Shown here piece after piece: positions 1 through 7,299 of a DNA stretch of 61,183 nucleotides. The notes under the pieces were generated by a model, which did not search any database, was not told where the DNA came from, and saw only the letters and a program-made list of their open reading frames with translations. Positions within the stretch are counted from its first letter, which is position 1. Every line of letters starts with the position of its first letter. Both the position numbers and the translations under genes were made by a program. Source of the stretch: a virus; IMG/VR virus record IMGVR_UViG_3300023179_000113, positions 1 through 61,183 of that record. One strand, 5' to 3'.

Positions 1-1510
1 AAGCAGAGTTCAAAGAAATCTTCTTTGCCATCTGAATATTATTACATCGGGCAATTTCTTTAAGTAATTGTTTATCTTTGGTTTTTTCGTATTGTTTTTT
101 TGCCTCAATCATCTTCTTCTTAAAGATAACACGTTCATTATACATTTTTTCCATCAATTCAGGAAGAAATCCACGAACATCCTTGCGATACATTGCACCA
201 TTTGCACATACTGCATAATCCTTATATTCTTCAAAATCAAGTTTTTGATTTAAAATTTTATCTACCGAAACTGTTGGATGACGTTTATCAATTAAAGTTT
301 CAGGTGAAATATTAAATTGCATAATCAAATGTGGATATAGAGAGTTTAAGTCAAAATTGACAACCCAATCATATATTCCCGGTTTTGGTTCTTTTACATA
401 AGCACCGGCATATTTTTCATTCTTGGAAGAACGATTTTTTTGAGGAATGACAATATTTCTTTTCTTCAGGTAATTATAAATGATATTGTCCCACATACGA
501 ACCTGATAGAATACATCAGTAAAATTGACTCGGGCATCAAATGCCATCGTCAGTGCCAATTCAATCAGTTTCATCTTGTCTTCCAATCGGTCAACAAGTT
601 CCACGTCAACAATATTATACTCAATAAACTTCTGCCAGTTTTTGGTATAAAACTCTTTGAAGGTTTCATACTCGGAGTGATCTAGTTTTTTCTGTCCGAG
701 TTCAACTTCGGCAATATAATCCAACCGATAAGATTCTTGTGCCTTATAAGTAAATTTCTTATAAAGATCCATATAATCAAGTTGAGTCACTCCACCAATA
801 TCAAATATCGTATGTTTACGTCCATCAATAAAGACCTCACCTTCACTCACAAGTCCCCAAAGAGACATTCTCTTCATCAACTTTTCACCAAGAATACGAT
901 TTAGTCGTTTACAAATATAAGGAATATCATAGAGTTGTAGATTCCATCCAGTCACAATTTCGGGAGTATTATCCATCCAATATTGAATAAAAGTGTTTAG
1001 AAGAGCAAACTCAGATTCACAATAATGATAAATCAAATCACTACGATTATGAGTAAATGGTTTGATTCCCCAACTTACAATCTTCTTTGTGGCATAATCT
1101 TGTAATGTAATCGCAAGAATTTCTTCCGAGCAGGACTCAACATCAGGGAATCCATTTTCAGACGCAACCTCAATGTCTATAGTTACAAGTTTGATTTTGT
1201 TAATATCAAACTTTATCTCTTCCTCAGAATACTTATCTGAGATGTATTGATAAATGTATCTTTCATTTCCATAGATTTCAAATCCATCTACATTCTCATA
1301 CTTCTTCAGAAACTCACGACAATCTTTTACAGTTCCCGGTTGAACCGCATCAACAACCTCACCAGATAATGTTCTGTATTTGCTTTCCTTTTTGGATTTT
1401 ACAAAAAGAGTTGGTTTAAATTCTTCTCTAAATTCAATGTGCTTCCCATCTTCATATGCCCGAACCAAGAAATAATTTCCAATTAACTGAACATTAGTAT
1501 ACCAACGCAT
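1..1510 (-). CDS. 43: DNA polymerase gp43 (family B), C-terminus cut by window edge
   Basis: Replicative family B DNA polymerase with 3'-5' exonuclease. I translated about 503 residues from the ATG at 1510; the frame stays open to base 1, so the palm/thumb C-terminus lies outside the window. Visible motifs: Exo I near residues 113-118 (TIDIEVAS), Exo II-type WNLQLYDIP, Exo III-type YNIVDVEL, and polymerase motif A as DLNSLYPHLI near residue 400. The window ends just as motif B begins (KKISLNSA). The start codon overlaps the stop of the upstream Sm-like gene (TAATG), implying translational coupling. Upstream lie two Sm-like genes, a consensus sigma-70 promoter and hsp20. Identification is secure; only the C-terminus is unseen. 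Confidence 0.97.
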   Translation of the reverse strand, partial: MRWYTNVQLIGNYFLVRAYEDGKHIEFREEFKPTLFVKSKKESKYRTLSGEVVDAVQPGTVKDCREFLKKYENVDGFEIYGNERYIYQYISDKYSEEEIKFDINKIKLVTIDIEVASENGFPDVESCSEEILAITLQDYATKKIVSWGIKPFTHNRSDLIYHYCESEFALLNTFIQYWMDNTPEIVTGWNLQLYDIPYICKRLNRILGEKLMKRMSLWGLVSEGEVFIDGRKHTIFDIGGVTQLDYMDLYKKFTYKAQESYRLDYIAEVELGQKKLDHSEYETFKEFYTKNWQKFIEYNIVDVELVDRLEDKMKLIELALTMAFDARVNFTDVFYQVRMWDNIIYNYLKKRNIVIPQKNRSSKNEKYAGAYVKEPKPGIYDWVVNFDLNSLYPHLIMQFNISPETLIDKRHPTVSVDKILNQKLDFEEYKDYAVCANGAMYRKDVRGFLPELMEKMYNERVIFKKKMIEAKKQYEKTKDKQLLKEIARCNNIQMAKKISLNSA

Positions 1511-1770
1511 TATTTAATTAAATCCTCGTATTTTTCAAGAAGAGTAGGAGTTGGATCTGCAAGAGTTAAGATTTTATCAGAACTTATCATAAAGGTGTTT
1601 TGCTTCGTAACTTTGTGTAAAAGTGCTTGTAGTGTGTGTTCACCTTCTTTATATTCAGTTACAATATGTGGATTTATCAGTTTACAATCTGGTTCTCCAA
1701 TGTCAGCACCAACTTCTTCAATCTGTGAGACCAATATTTGATTGTTCACCATCAACAGAATCTTTATCAT
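1510..1770 (-). CDS. Sm-like (LSm/Hfq-fold) small protein, copy 1
   Basis: Small protein of about 86 residues resembling its neighbour at 1718-2098 and a third gene at 15272-15664: a short first strand (IKILLMVNNQILVSQI), an 'INPHIVTEY' segment matching 'NKPCIV' and 'SNPIVISEY' in the others, then a 'DKILTLADP' strand. A crystal structure of an Sm-like protein of putative cyanophage origin is known from the literature, and I infer the same fold here. I chose the ATG at 1770 because GGA lies a few bases upstream; an in-frame ATG at 1779 has no such site. It overlaps the preceding gene by about 53 bases in another frame and shares TAATG with gp43. An RNA-binding role is inference only. Confidence 0.6.
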   Translation of the reverse strand: MIKILLMVNNQILVSQIEEVGADIGEPDCKLINPHIVTEYKEGEHTLQALLHKVTKQNTFMISSDKILTLADPTPTLLEKYEDLIK

Positions 1771-2098
1771 CTTTTCCATAATTCATTACATCCTCAATGT
1801 ACATTTGTGTTAGTCGGGCAATTGGTTCAACAATCGTCACAACCCAATCCGAAGGAACTGGTATGACTTTATCAACCGTTAATGGCATCCAAGGATATAA
1901 AGATACTTGAAATGCTGATTTTTTTTGTTCTTCCGTAGATTCTTCGGTCAGAAGAGTCGGTTCTCGCATTTTTACAATACAAGGTTTATTTAGAAAATAT
2001 CCGATTACGTGACGATTTTCATCTTCTCCAGAAACCATCTCTGAAATATCTGCGATCAAATCTTCTCCAGATTTTAAAAGCAAAAGTTTTACTGTCAT
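1718..2098 (-). CDS. Sm-like (LSm/Hfq-fold) protein, copy 2
   Basis: 126-residue protein starting 'MTVKLLLLKSGEDLIADI', a typical first LSm strand-turn-strand, followed by 'FLNKPCIVKM' and a 'SLYPWMPLT..KVIPVPSDWVVTI' barrel half, with an acidic tail from about residue 108. It is the first gene of the unit that ends in gp43. It lies just behind a consensus sigma-70 promoter (2120-2148) and has GGAG upstream of its ATG. Its 3' end overlaps the next Sm-like gene out of frame. The fold is inferred from similarity to cyanophage Sm-like proteins and to the two paralogues in this window. Whether it forms rings or binds RNA cannot be told from sequence. Confidence 0.65.
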   Translation of the reverse strand: MTVKLLLLKSGEDLIADISEMVSGEDENRHVIGYFLNKPCIVKMREPTLLTEESTEEQKKSAFQVSLYPWMPLTVDKVIPVPSDWVVTIVEPIARLTQMYIEDVMNYGKDDKDSVDGEQSNIGLTD

Positions 2099-2119
2099 TT
2101 ACACTCCACATCTCTTCTT

Positions 2120-2148
2120 ATTATACACAAAAAAAGGGGAGGTGTCAA
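2120..2148 (-). promoter_or_regulatory. Consensus sigma-70 promoter for the Sm-like/gp43 unit
   Basis: On the minus strand TTGACA (2148-2143) is followed by exactly 17 bases and TATAAT (2125-2120), a perfect match to the bacterial vegetative promoter. The expected start of transcription is near 2113, about 15 bases before the ATG at 2098. The -35 box lies inside the loop-proximal 3' arm of the hsp20 terminator. Confidence 0.8.
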
Positions 2149-2173
2149 TCTGGGTTTTGCCAGATTACCTCCC
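2129..2173 (-). terminator. Rho-independent terminator after hsp20
   Basis: Minus strand: a stem built from GGGAGGT plus AATCTGG, loop CAAAAC, then CCAGATT and ACCTCCC with a 3-base bulge (GAC), followed by C and seven T. It lies 44 bases past the hsp20 stop. Confidence 0.88.
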
Positions 2174-2216
2174 TTATAGGCAAAAATAGTTAATGGGTGG
2201 CCCCACGCAATACTAT

Positions 2217-2651
2217 TTAGAACCAGACTTTCTTTTTCTGATGCTCTGGAATAATGCGTGTGAGTTTGATCATAAGAAGTCCATCATCAAACTCAACTCC
2301 GGTGACTTCTACATCATCAGAAATCGTCCATACTCTTGTGAATGACCTTTTTGCAAGTCCCTGATGTAAATATTCACCATTTTCTGTGGAATCTTTTTGG
2401 CCCTCCACAAATAACTTATTATTTTCTGTATAAACAGAGATTTCTTTTTTACTAAATCCTGCCAGAGCAATCTCAACTCTTGTGGCAGTATTACTTTCTT
2501 TGATTACATTATATGGTGGGTAGTTTGACTCTGTTTGATGTAGAGAGTTAAACCGATGAATCCATTCATCCATACCAATCGAATATTTGTCAATATCATT
2601 GAGAAACTTCTCAATGTTTCCAGCATTATATTTTGCGAGTGTCGTGTACAT
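2217..2651 (-). CDS. hsp20: Hsp20 / alpha-crystallin-type small heat shock protein
   Basis: 144-residue small heat-shock chaperone, an ATP-independent holdase known in most cyanomyoviruses. The alpha-crystallin domain runs from about residue 35: 'YPPYNVIKES..TRVEIALAGFSKKEISVYTENNKLFVEGQK', then 'LAKRSFTRVWTISDDVEVTGVEFDDGLLMIKL' and a C-terminal extension 'IIPEHQKKKVWF'. The ATG at 2651 has AAGGAG upstream. A TTG seven codons earlier lies ahead of that site and is rejected. It is a single-gene unit: a terminator precedes it (2729-2753) and another follows (2129-2173), and its leader contains a UUCG hairpin. In cyanophages it is usually thought to help folding of virion or host photosystem proteins; this is not shown by the sequence. 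Confidence 0.95.
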   Translation of the reverse strand: MYTTLAKYNAGNIEKFLNDIDKYSIGMDEWIHRFNSLHQTESNYPPYNVIKESNTATRVEIALAGFSKKEISVYTENNKLFVEGQKDSTENGEYLHQGLAKRSFTRVWTISDDVEVTGVEFDDGLLMIKLTRIIPEHQKKKVWF

Positions 2652-2683
2652 AATCGTTCTCCTTAAAAGCAAGAGTGTGTAAA

Positions 2684-2706
2684 TATCAGACCCGAAGCAT
2701 CTGATA
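2684..2706 (-). promoter_or_regulatory. C(UUCG)G-type hairpin in hsp20 leader, with -10-like box upstream
   Basis: Minus strand: TATCAGA and TCTGATA pair (7 bp) around a C(TTCG)G apex with one wobble pair and one bulged G. This matches the hyperstable tetraloop known from T4 mRNAs. A TATAAT lies just upstream (plus strand near 2714-2719), but I find no good -35 box at 17 bases. The hairpin would be near the 5' end of hsp20 mRNA. It has no U-run, so it is not a terminator. Confidence 0.5.
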
Positions 2707-2728
2707 CTAATAATTATACAATAATCAT

Positions 2729-2753
2729 AAAAAAACGGGGTAGTGAACCCCGT
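2729..2753 (-). terminator. Rho-independent terminator after regA
   Basis: Minus strand: ACGGGG, 7-base loop TTCACTA, CCCCGT, then a run of T. It begins 7 bases past the regA stop and separates the replication unit from hsp20. Confidence 0.88.
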
Positions 2754-2759
2754 ATGATT

Positions 2760-3194
2760 TTATTCGGTTTCTGCTGTCTTTCCCTTTTTACCAATATTAT
2801 ATTTCTGTTCTAAAATCCAGTCTCCTTTATCTTTATATGCTAGTACTTTGATTTGATTGAGTGGTGCGATATCCAAAATTCTGTCTTCATCTACGACTGT
2901 CACAAGTCCCCAATCTAGAAGTAAACGAACAATACGATTTCTTCTCTGAACATCATTTACAGTCAGATTTGCGTGTTTACCATCCAGAGCAAACAACTCT
3001 TTGAAATGAACAATAAAGTATCTACCTTGCTTATGAAGAATATGACAAGATTGATAGAGTTTTTTCTCTTTACGAGATGCCACTCCAATACGTGTCAAAG
3101 TCTCACGAACCTTTAAGAAGTCGTCAGGCTCATTCAAAATCACTTCTACCATTTGGTCTTGAGACCATTCAACAGTAGGTTCTACCGTATTCAT
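2760..3194 (-). CDS. regA: RegA translational repressor
   Basis: 144 residues; T4 RegA has 122. RegA binds early mRNAs near their start codons and blocks translation, including its own and clamp-loader messages in T4. The match is clear: 'MVEVILNEPDDFLKVRETLTRIGVASRKEKKLYQSCHILHKQGRYFIVHFKELFALDG' parallels the T4 protein almost residue by residue, followed by 'RRNRIVRLLLDWGLV'. An N-terminal extension of about 14 residues precedes the T4-type start; a start at Met15 is possible. The gene begins inside the gp62 stop region (4-base overlap) and ends at a strong terminator. The order 62-regA is conserved with T4, but hsp20 and two Sm-like genes separate regA from gp43. Confidence 0.95.
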   Translation of the reverse strand: MNTVEPTVEWSQDQMVEVILNEPDDFLKVRETLTRIGVASRKEKKLYQSCHILHKQGRYFIVHFKELFALDGKHANLTVNDVQRRNRIVRLLLDWGLVTVVDEDRILDIAPLNQIKVLAYKDKGDWILEQKYNIGKKGKTAETE

Positions 3195-3574
3195 TTTGTT
3201 CCTCCAGTATCAAGTCGTTGTTTAATAAAGTTAATCTGATCTTTTGATAAAATTTTCAGTGCCTGAGATGCTTTTTCATTACTATATCCATAGTATTGTT
3301 TGATACACTCCAAGTCCTTGACTTTATCTTTATGGATCCAGGGAGAAAATCTCTTCCGTTTCCTTACAGTATTTAGATAAAATGAATATTGCATATCTTT
3401 ATCTAAAGAATGATGAAGATTCATTTCATTTGTAAAAAGAATACAATCAATACTTCCAGATAAACATTTGTTGATAATGTATGGCAAATACTCACGGACA
3501 CTATCAGAATCAGTTTCCATAATATTGTTTTTTGTCTGATTGATAGAGTTCAACCAATCTTTGAGTTCAATCAT
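3191..3574 (-). CDS. 62: Clamp loader small subunit gp62
   Basis: 127 residues from the ATG at 3574 (MIELKDWLNSINQTKNN). A GTG five codons upstream is less likely because GAGGGG sits between the two. gp62 pairs with gp44 in the 4:1 clamp loader that places gp45 on DNA. Cyanophage gp62 is shorter than the T4 protein (187). The 'FYLNTVRKRKRFSPW' segment parallels the 'VPRGKRYGKW' region of T4 gp62, and the order with regA and gp44 agrees. Its start overlaps the end of the methylase gene by 8 bases, so it appears translationally coupled to an inserted gene rather than to gp44 as in T4. Confidence 0.85.
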   Translation of the reverse strand: MIELKDWLNSINQTKNNIMETDSDSVREYLPYIINKCLSGSIDCILFTNEMNLHHSLDKDMQYSFYLNTVRKRKRFSPWIHKDKVKDLECIKQYYGYSNEKASQALKILSKDQINFIKQRLDTGGTK

Positions 3575-4469
3575 CAACGAGCCCCTCACTTTTTAATTTA
3601 TTATAATTATAGCATCCATCAAAAGCAAATTGGATTTTTGGATTTTTGTTGTAATTAAAAAGAAGAAGTTCTTTACGTTGTTTTTGGTCTCTCATATATT
3701 CACCCACAGAACGCATCGTATAAGTCAAATCAAACTCGGCAGCATTCCAGTTTTTAAATCTATCTTTTACCAACTGATCTGAATTATAACTTATCAATTG
3801 ATCCATATTATTATTATCGCAATCAACAGCAAACTTATCGTGATCAAATCCTTTGTGCATTGATCCTTTGTTGCCATAGAGATTATCCTTAATGTCATAA
3901 GGAGGATCAAGATACATAAAAACATTTCTGTTTCCATCCATCATATAATCATAAGAATAGTTAGTTATACGCCATTTAGAAATAAGTTGTGAATAATCCG
4001 GCAGTTTCTCAATACCACGCATACTGAAATTTGCATTAGATGCCTGTGGTGAAAATGATGAACTTTCGGTAAGACCACTAAAAGAACACTTATTTACAAT
4101 ATAAAATGCAACGGCACGATCAAAATTATTCACAGAAATATCACCAACCTTAACTTTACTTGAAAGAAATAATATCTTTGCCGATACCGGATCATTATAA
4201 CTTGATTTTAAATCTGACAAAGCATTCTTCAAATCTGTTCCAAACATCTGAAGTTGTTGCCAGAAGTTTACAAGAGGTTCATAAAGATCATTTGCCCAAA
4301 TAGTTAAGTCTGGATATTTTTTGGTAATATAAATTGCCACAGATCCACCACCAAGAAATGGTTCCCGAAACTCCTTATAATTTCTAAGATCTGGAAAGTA
4401 TGGATCCATCTTTGTGACCGCCCTACTTTTGCCCCCAGGATATCTTAAACAAGTCTTAAGAGATTTCAT
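3567..4469 (-). CDS. dam: D12-class N6-adenine DNA methyltransferase (Dam-like)
   Basis: 300-residue DNA adenine methylase. N-terminal 'LRYPGGKSRAV' and 'EPFLGGGSVAIYI' (residues 9-19 and 36-47) form the AdoMet-binding region; 'WANDL' at 58-62 is motif II-like; the catalytic DPPY is at 188-191 (YLDPPYDIKD). The C-terminal 'YTMRSVGEYMRDQKQRKELLLFNY' completes the D12 class. The target site cannot be read from sequence, though GATC is common for this class. It sits between clamp-loader genes 44 and 62, overlapping gp44 by 4 bases (ATGA) and gp62 by 8, so it is fully built into the operon. Likely roles are protection from host restriction or marking of phage DNA. Confidence 0.93.
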   Translation of the reverse strand: MKSLKTCLRYPGGKSRAVTKMDPYFPDLRNYKEFREPFLGGGSVAIYITKKYPDLTIWANDLYEPLVNFWQQLQMFGTDLKNALSDLKSSYNDPVSAKILFLSSKVKVGDISVNNFDRAVAFYIVNKCSFSGLTESSSFSPQASNANFSMRGIEKLPDYSQLISKWRITNYSYDYMMDGNRNVFMYLDPPYDIKDNLYGNKGSMHKGFDHDKFAVDCDNNNMDQLISYNSDQLVKDRFKNWNAAEFDLTYTMRSVGEYMRDQKQRKELLLFNYNKNPKIQFAFDGCYNYNKLKSEGLVDD

Positions 4470-5410
4470 TTAAAGTTACTCTCAATCATTATTTCTGTTA
4501 ATGCTGCTAAAAGATTTATCTCTTGGTCTGCTACAAATGCCGATTGATATTGATATTTCGCCACAATAAGAACACAAGCAGCAATACTGGGACCATCCAG
4601 ATGTTCATATAGAGCATCATACACCATACGAAGAATACTAGTGGCATCATTATCAAGGTTTGCCACAATCCATTTACGAACTTCCGGAAAGTTCTTTTCT
4701 TTGAGATATTTAATGAGATCATTTACTTTAACGTCAGAGAAAGTAGCAAGAATGGCAGAATCAATGCCACCAGATACGGAATAACGTTGGCATTCATTTA
4801 GGACTCTTCTCCAATCAGGAAAATGCTTATTTATCAGTTGAACGAGAACCTTATCATCTGCCTCAACTTTTTCTTGATCCAGAATCTTTTTGAGCCTTTC
4901 AAAGAACTTTGCTGCGATTTTTGGTCGTTCTTTGGACTTAACACCAAATTCGATAACGGCACATCGGGAATGAAGAGGTTCGATGATTTTGTTTTTGTAG
5001 TTACAAGTGAAGATAAATCGGCAGTTGCTATAAAATGCCTCAATATTCGCCCGTAAGAGGAGTTGAACATCGTTCCCTGTGTTATCACACTCGTCAATAA
5101 TGATAACTTTGTGTTTGCCAGTTGCTTGAAGTGATACGGTCGAAGCAAAGTTCTTTGCCTGGTTCCGTACTGTGTCGAGAAATCTTCCCTCATCAGATCC
5201 ATTAATGACATAAAAATCAACTCCTAATTCATTACAAAGTGCTTTGGCAACTGTTGTCTTACCAATCCCAGGAGGACCAGCAAGTAACAGATTTGGTATT
5301 TGTCCTTGATTCACAAAATCCTGAAATGTTTTTTTAATACTTTCAGGAAGAATGCAATCTTCAATTTTCTTCGGTGCGTATTTTTCTACCCACAAGAAAT
5401 CATTATTCAT
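4466..5410 (-). CDS. 44: Clamp loader ATPase subunit gp44
   Basis: 314-residue AAA+ ATPase of the sliding-clamp loader. Visible: 'WVEKYAPKKIED' box at residues 7-18, Walker A GPPGIGKTT (45-53), Walker B IIIDECDN (about 103-110), sensor 1 'RFIFTCNYKNKI' and the SRC arginine-finger motif 'HSRC' near 148. Length matches T4 gp44 (319). It is preceded by a 40-codon gene and followed by the methylase with an ATGA overlap. ATP-driven opening and loading of gp45 is known for the family. Confidence 0.97.
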   Translation of the reverse strand: MNNDFLWVEKYAPKKIEDCILPESIKKTFQDFVNQGQIPNLLLAGPPGIGKTTVAKALCNELGVDFYVINGSDEGRFLDTVRNQAKNFASTVSLQATGKHKVIIIDECDNTGNDVQLLLRANIEAFYSNCRFIFTCNYKNKIIEPLHSRCAVIEFGVKSKERPKIAAKFFERLKKILDQEKVEADDKVLVQLINKHFPDWRRVLNECQRYSVSGGIDSAILATFSDVKVNDLIKYLKEKNFPEVRKWIVANLDNDATSILRMVYDALYEHLDGPSIAACVLIVAKYQYQSAFVADQEINLLAALTEIMIESNFK

Positions 5411-5413
5411 AAT

Positions 5414-5536
5414 TTAGATCCATTCAGGTTTTTTCAATTCAGAACTTGGGATAATTTCCCACCACTCATTCCCATCAAAAATATACAATTTAAGTGTATC
5501 CTTGTCAAGAAAAAAGTCACCTTTTTTATACGTCAT
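5414..5536 (-). CDS. 40-residue conserved-type small protein between gp45 and gp44
   Basis: Short frame starting MTYKKGDFFLDKDTLKLYIF and ending in ELKKPEWI. Its ATG overlaps the TGA of the upstream gene as ATGA, and its stop is 3 bases before the gp44 start, filling the gap exactly. Aromatic-rich (WW near residue 26). I do not recognise a family. The perfect fit between neighbours and coding-like composition support a real gene. Confidence 0.6.
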   Translation of the reverse strand: MTYKKGDFFLDKDTLKLYIFDGNEWWEIIPSSELKKPEWI

Positions 5537-6045
5537 ACCCATTCTGGACGCCTTTGAGGCATACGAAGATAGTTATCCTTCACCCAAGGTTTAGATGCGA
5601 TGTATCTTTTGTAAGCAGTAAAAGTGTCAATGCTATCGTCAAGTTTATATTCATCAGGCATAGCACGAACAAATGGAGTCACTTTATCAATCTTACCTTT
5701 AGGAAAGATGTAATAGGCATCTACAAGAGTTTTGTAGCACGAATGAGTTTTATTATACCGCAAAGTATATTCATCACACAAGTTCATTCCCCACTTGATT
5801 AACCAATAGGCATTATCAATAGTCTTTGCTGCCCATTGAGTACAAGGGTGATTACGGAAGGCACCCTTCTCTGTCTTGTAGGGGGTTCCATCGGTCTTGG
5901 GAAGAGTTCCATATCCGTGCCCCCATTTTTCTGATGCCACGATGGAGAGCATTTGGCAGCACTCTAAGGGCATCTTAACTACGTGTTTATCTGGAAGACA
6001 AGTGGCACTCTCGGCAGGAAATGGAGATGTGACGAAGATATTCAT
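5533..6045 (-). CDS. Conserved T4-like phage protein, possibly pyrimidine-dimer-glycosylase-like
   Basis: 170 residues. N-terminus 'MNIFVTSPFPAESATCLPDKHVVKMPLECCQML', then 'FRNHPCTQWAAKTIDNAYWL', 'NLCDEYTLRY' and a C-terminal 'YIASKPWVKDNYLRMPQRRPEW'. This pattern (a 'D-K/R-H/R..K' helix, then an 'NHP..W' helix) reminds me of the Pyr_excise-type family (PF03013), usually labelled pyrimidine dimer DNA glycosylase; this is a weak, remembered resemblance. It is unlike T4 DenV in sequence. It sits between clamp gp45 (ATGA overlap) and the clamp loader, which suits a DNA repair role, but function is unproven. Confidence 0.6.
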   Translation of the reverse strand: MNIFVTSPFPAESATCLPDKHVVKMPLECCQMLSIVASEKWGHGYGTLPKTDGTPYKTEKGAFRNHPCTQWAAKTIDNAYWLIKWGMNLCDEYTLRYNKTHSCYKTLVDAYYIFPKGKIDKVTPFVRAMPDEYKLDDSIDTFTAYKRYIASKPWVKDNYLRMPQRRPEWV

Positions 6046-6707
6046 TCAAAAGTAGAATCAGGCTCCATAGCAATATAATACTTCAAATCTCTGTCGGTGC
6101 TTGTAAATCGTGATAAAAGTTTTTGTGAAATGACAACCTCATAGGCACCAGGAAGAATCTTGATATTCTCTACTTTAAAGTTAAATGTAAAGACACTATC
6201 GGTTTCTCCAACTACTATAGAAAAATTGTTTGACGTGTCATTCTTTTTATCTCTTACTACTAGTTTGATCACACCTGCATCACCAACAGCAGAAAGGTCG
6301 GGAAGTTGATAAATCGCAGATGCCTTGAGTAACTTATCTAACTGTTGAGTATTCAACTCAAAGCACACATCCTCACTCGGAAGAGTAATTTCTTTATCTG
6401 GTGGAATCACGATTACACTTGGATCAGCAAAGAAATACTTAGATCGCATTTTACCTTCACGAATCACCACATAACCATCATTATCAAAATCCAATTCGGC
6501 ATTTTGGTGAAGATTAAGTCCATTTAGGAATTGGTTTAGATCGTAAATACCAAAGTCCTTTGGAAACTCTTCGGTAATCTCTGCTTCGGCAAGAATATTC
6601 TTCATCACAGAAATAGTGCGAAGTTTGTTTCCTTGCTTGAACAAAATTGATTGATTAATACCAGAAAAATTCTTCAGCAATGACAATGTTTTATCAGAAA
6701 GTTTCAT
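6042..6707 (-). CDS. 45: Sliding clamp gp45
   Basis: About 221 residues from ATG 6707 (MKLSDKTLSLLKNFSGINQSILF), which lines up with the T4 gp45 start 'MKLSKDTTALLKNFATINSGIM'. Further upstream ATGs (6728 MKLKNQ and 6761) would lengthen it and overlap the preceding gene more. gp45 is the trimeric DNA clamp for gp43 and, with gp55, the mobile activator of T4-type late promoters. 'FGIYDLNQFLNGLNL' and 'GAYEVVISQKLLSRF' are typical. Its 5' end lies in the 3' end of the DUF3310 gene and its stop overlaps the next start (ATGA). No strong ribosome site is visible, so coupling is likely. Confidence 0.93.
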   Translation of the reverse strand: MKLSDKTLSLLKNFSGINQSILFKQGNKLRTISVMKNILAEAEITEEFPKDFGIYDLNQFLNGLNLHQNAELDFDNDGYVVIREGKMRSKYFFADPSVIVIPPDKEITLPSEDVCFELNTQQLDKLLKASAIYQLPDLSAVGDAGVIKLVVRDKKNDTSNNFSIVVGETDSVFTFNFKVENIKILPGAYEVVISQKLLSRFTSTDRDLKYYIAMEPDSTFE

Positions 6708-7263
6708 AGTTTGATTTTTGAGTTTCATTATTAAATCCGGCAAAATGATATAAAAGAACACCGTAATGTATAATCTTCAGAGCATCAAGTTTTGACATTC
6801 CATCCTTCTTACCAAAACGAGAAGAATACTTAATGAGATTATCGCGGCAGAAGGGAACTCCATCGTCAATCGCATCAATCATATCCAGAACCTGAACCTT
6901 TGACTTATCAGAGGCATAGTGTCCACGGTAAGTTCCCTTAATATATTCTTCTACTACTTTCAGAGTCTTTCCTTCACCAAACTTCCAGAAATGATCTGAA
7001 TTTAGTGATGGTTTTACCTCATAAGAAGTGGGAATAGTGTGGGAATTTAAAGAAAGAACATCTGGAGATGCATATGGATTTCCAGTTATACTAAAACCAT
7101 CATCTTCCCAGTAGTTATCATAGTTAAAGGAAATGTGGTCTTCTCCCATACCACCAAGAAGATGACTTCCAGTAACAGATCCAGTAACAGAAGATCCAGC
7201 TGCTACTGCCGAATAACCTTCGGGAATAAGACTTTCATAATCGGTTTCAAAATTTTCAGTCAT
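6694..7263 (-). CDS. DUF3310-domain protein (T7 gp1.7-type family)
   Basis: 189 residues in two parts. Residues 1 to about 105 are a low-similarity, Ser/Gly/Asp-rich region. Residues about 110-180 ('GHYASDKSKVQVLDMIDAIDDGVPF', 'IKYSSRFGKKDGMSKLDALKIIHYG') match the DUF3310 pattern 'HY...EVIDVI....F..GNAIKYL.R.GKKDG..DL.KA..Y'. Phage T7 gp1.7, a nucleotide kinase, carries this domain, so a nucleotide-metabolism role is possible; catalysis is not shown here. It is the first gene of the gp45 unit, behind a sigma-70 promoter (7300-7328), and overlaps gp45 by 14 bases. Confidence 0.75.
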   Translation of the reverse strand: MTENFETDYESLIPEGYSAVAAGSSVTGSVTGSHLLGGMGEDHISFNYDNYWEDDGFSITGNPYASPDVLSLNSHTIPTSYEVKPSLNSDHFWKFGEGKTLKVVEEYIKGTYRGHYASDKSKVQVLDMIDAIDDGVPFCRDNLIKYSSRFGKKDGMSKLDALKIIHYGVLLYHFAGFNNETQKSNYETF

Positions 7264-7299
7264 AAAGTTTCACAATCAAAGAGAGTTTTATCTTTTAGT

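Noticed and set aside
1510-2098. Possible single gene broken by a frameshift
   Set aside because: Each frame carries its own full Sm-like pattern with a start and a plausible fold, so two overlapping genes fit better.
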